Source of the DNA: JAKITW01 sp041598875
GTDB lineage: Bacteria > Desulfobacterota > Desulfobulbia > Desulfobulbales > BM004
NCBI GenBank assembly: GCA_041598875.1
Contig: JBFHXP010000119.1
Coordinates: forward strand, 1 to 8,233
Reading direction: 5' to 3'
Length of the DNA: 8,233 nt
Shown: positions 6,257 through 8,233 of the stretch, piece by piece
How the letters are laid out: every line of letters starts with the position of its first letter
Position numbering within the stretch: position 1 is the stretch's first letter
Made by a program: the position numbers and the translations under genes
The notes under the pieces: generated by a model
What the model saw: the letters and a program-made list of their open reading frames with translations, nothing else
Told to the model about the DNA's origin: nothing
Databases searched by the model: none

Positions 6257-8098
6257 TTATATGTTTTCATCGAGAAATTTTCGCACACTACGGGCCAGGG
6301 CCGGGCCGAAACCGGGAACCATGGCCAGCTCCTCCACCGGCGCGGCCCGAATTTTTTCAAGGCTTCCGAAAAAGGTGAGCAGGGCCTTCTTCCGGGCCGA
6401 CCCCACGCCCGGCGCTCGGTCAAGAATCGACGAGAATGTCTCTCTCTGTCGCCATTTACGGTGAAAGGTTATACCATAGCGATGAGACTCATCCCGGAGA
6501 CGCATTAGAAAAAGCAGTACTGGAGAATGACGCGGCAGAACAATGGGATTCATGCGCCCCGGCCTGAAGAGCCGGTCTGCTTCATTGCCGGGACTCTTGG
6601 CAATGGCCACCACCTCCACCTCCCGGGAAAAACCAAGGTCTGCAAGAACGCGGACAGCAACATTGAGTTGCCCCTTGCCGCCATCAACGACCAGAAGGTC
6701 TGGATTTCCTGTATTGTCAGCTCCCTTCCTGAACCGCCGCCCGAGAACCTCGGCCATCATACCATAGTCATCACTGCCCGCAATGGTGCGAATTTTGTAG
6801 TGGCGGTAGCCGCCGGGGAATTTTTCACCGGCGGTAAAGCAGACCAGGCTTCCTGTGGCATGATCTCCATGGAATGTCGAAATATCAAGGCATTCGATCC
6901 GAAACGGGATATTTTCCATGTGGAGAATTTTCATCATGGCAGATGCGCATTTTTTCCAGCCGACATTTTTCTCCCTGTGAACTCCAAGTTCCTTTTCCGC
7001 ATTGGCGCGGGCAAGTTCGGTCAGTCGTGCCAGGTCTCCCCTTTTCGGTACCAGGAACGAGACCCTGGCCCCGCGCAGTTCACTCAGCCACTCGGAAATG
7101 ACCTCGCCTTCAACCGGAGAGACGGGAAGAAGAATTTCCGAGGGAACAGGCCGGCCGTCACCATAATAGCGCCTGAGGACCTCGGCGATCAGGTCCTCTT
7201 CTTCTCCCACCGCGTCACTCATCAGAAAAGTCCTGCTGCCGCTTACCTGGCCGTTGCGAACAGAGAGCACCGCGATCGACAGAAGATCATCCGCGCGGAC
7301 CACGCCGAAGACATCCTGATCGCGGTAATGGGTGGCGATCATAACCTGTTTCTCCAGGGTCTTCCCAAGGGCGCTGATCCGGTCGCGGCACAGGGCGGCC
7401 TCTTCAAAGTCAAGGGCTGCAGCCGCCTCTTTCATCCGAGATTCAAGGCGGCGACGAAGATCCTGGTTTCGGCCTTCAAGGACCATCAACACCCCGTCCA
7501 CCATCTCCTTATACCGAGCGGGATCTGCCTTGCCACCCCCCGGGCAGCATGGTGCAAGGCATTGCCTCATCTGGAAGTTGAGGCAGGGACGAGCCCGCGG
7601 CGGAAGTTTTTTTTCTTTGCAGCGGCGCAGGGGAAAGAGGGCGTTGAGGAGGTGGAGGGTCTCCCACATGGCGGATGCCGAGGAATAGGGGCCGAAATAT
7701 CGGGCGCCATCCTTGACCCGGCGACGGGTCATCACCACCCTGGGCCACTGTTCGTTCACCGTTACCTTGAGATAGGGATAGTTCTTGTCATCGCGCAACA
7801 GGATGTTGTATTTCGGTTTGTGTTTCTTGATCAGGGAGGCCTCCAGGATGAGCGCCTCCTTTTCGGTACGGGTGATTATGGTATCGATCTTTCCGACCTT
7901 TTCCACCATCTTCGCCGTCTTGTTCGTTGTGCCGACCGGAATGGTGACGTACGATGCCAGTCGTTTTCGCAGATCCCTGGCCTTGCCCACGTAAAGAACC
8001 CCGCCGCGTATGTCCTTCATCAGATAGACGCCGGGTTCATGGGGCACTGTTTTGAGAAAATCCGCATTCAACGGCGATGTCTGGGGGGTGAGTGGCAT
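6257..8098 (-). CDS. uvrC: UvrABC excinuclease subunit C
   Basis: UvrC makes both incisions flanking a lesion during nucleotide excision repair, recruited by UvrB. At 613 residues it is the usual length. The GIY-YIG nuclease for 3' incision spans about 20-97 (GVY 23-25, YVG 36-38, R43, E81). C160, C172, C180 and C184 (RPCLNFQMRQCLAPC) match the four-Cys iron-sulfur ligand pattern. A UVR motif at about 213-247 (LDFEEAALCRDRI) contacts UvrB. The RNase H-like nuclease for 5' incision shows D405 (CLDISTFHG), D444, D472 (VDGGKGQL) and H546. Two helix-hairpin-helix repeats end the protein (562-608). The ATG at 8098 has only a weak purine-rich site (GAAG). The next gene begins 13 nt after the stop, so they are probably co-transcribed. 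No missing catalytic residue is seen. Confidence 0.98.
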   Translation of the reverse strand: MPLTPQTSPLNADFLKTVPHEPGVYLMKDIRGGVLYVGKARDLRKRLASYVTIPVGTTNKTAKMVEKVGKIDTIITRTEKEALILEASLIKKHKPKYNILLRDDKNYPYLKVTVNEQWPRVVMTRRRVKDGARYFGPYSSASAMWETLHLLNALFPLRRCKEKKLPPRARPCLNFQMRQCLAPCCPGGGKADPARYKEMVDGVLMVLEGRNQDLRRRLESRMKEAAAALDFEEAALCRDRISALGKTLEKQVMIATHYRDQDVFGVVRADDLLSIAVLSVRNGQVSGSRTFLMSDAVGEEEDLIAEVLRRYYGDGRPVPSEILLPVSPVEGEVISEWLSELRGARVSFLVPKRGDLARLTELARANAEKELGVHREKNVGWKKCASAMMKILHMENIPFRIECLDISTFHGDHATGSLVCFTAGEKFPGGYRHYKIRTIAGSDDYGMMAEVLGRRFRKGADNTGNPDLLVVDGGKGQLNVAVRVLADLGFSREVEVVAIAKSPGNEADRLFRPGRMNPIVLPRHSPVLLFLMRLRDESHRYGITFHRKWRQRETFSSILDRAPGVGSARKKALLTFFGSLEKIRAAPVEELAMVPGFGPALARSVRKFLDENI

Positions 8099-8233
8099 TC
8101 TTCAATGACAGTAGAAGGGATATGGCATTTAGTGTTCCGCATGCGACAATGGCACCGAAAAAAACACGTTCCCCTGGAAAATATATCACCACTGATTTTT
8201 TTTCATTATTAAAGCGGTTGACGGTCGCCAGGC
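8099..8233 (-). other. Upstream region of uvrC at the window edge
   Basis: This 135-bp stretch is AT-richer than its surroundings and holds A and T runs. A minus-strand frame is open from the edge (8231) across it to a TGA at 8037 inside uvrC. It gives a hydrophobic segment (VFFGAIVACGTLNAISLLL), but codon third positions turn AT-rich and the overlap with uvrC would be about 60 nt, so I do not call it a gene. Another frame ends in TAA TAA around 8212-8207 and could be the end of the upstream gene. No convincing promoter was found. Confidence 0.3.

Noticed and set aside
6527..8212. 561-codon plus-strand frame opposite uvrC
   Set aside because: It is an antisense shadow of a strongly supported uvrC; it has no recognisable domain and no ribosome-binding site.
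8037..8231. Partial upstream gene overlapping the uvrC start
   Set aside because: The overlap of about 60 nt is unusual, codon bias shifts within the frame, and the product matches nothing I know.

Overview
The window is about 8.2 kb of compact bacterial chromosome, and every gene I can support lies on the minus strand, so biological order runs from high to low coordinates. It is Gram-negative: it carries ADP-heptose (LPS core) genes. The sequence style, a ZraS-like kinase, a stand-alone YcaO-TPR protein and an apparent selenoprotein suggest a Desulfobacterota (deltaproteobacterial) anaerobe. That placement is inference, not proof.

Layout, right to left. (1) 8233-8099: window edge and the upstream region of uvrC. 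(2) 8098-6257: uvrC, the nucleotide-excision-repair incision nuclease. (3) 6243-5599: a 214-residue protein of the DUF166 type interrupted by one in-frame TGA at codon 101. Both halves read in the same frame, a Cys codon follows the TGA, and a stem-loop with a GGUCUG apical loop starts about 18 nt further on. I read this as one selenoprotein gene with a Sec-Cys pair, not two genes. It is the most interesting item here. A rho-independent terminator lies directly after it. (4) 5423-3627: a membrane histidine kinase resembling ZraS/HydH with an added PAS domain and no response regulator in view. (5) 3626-3385: a gene-free stretch with a REP-like hairpin and an imperfect palindromic repeat. (6) 3384-2905: tsaE, for tRNA t6A modification. 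(7) 2904-2758: a short gap with a near-perfect palindrome and a possible 35-codon ORF ending just before the next gene. (8) 2757-1006: a YcaO-domain protein with four C-terminal TPRs. (9) 1001-402: gmhA. (10) 409-1: the N-terminal part of an hldE/rfaE1 kinase gene, cut by the window edge.

How they fit together. GmhA and the HldE-type kinase catalyse the first two steps of ADP-heptose synthesis from sedoheptulose 7-phosphate. Their genes overlap by 8 nt and follow ycaO after 4 nt, so the three are probably one operon. uvrC and the selenoprotein gene are 13 nt apart, with the second gene's ribosome-binding site abutting the uvrC stop, so they form a second operon ending at the terminator. The kinase and tsaE look like separate units. 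No CRISPR array, tRNA, rRNA or intact mobile element was seen.
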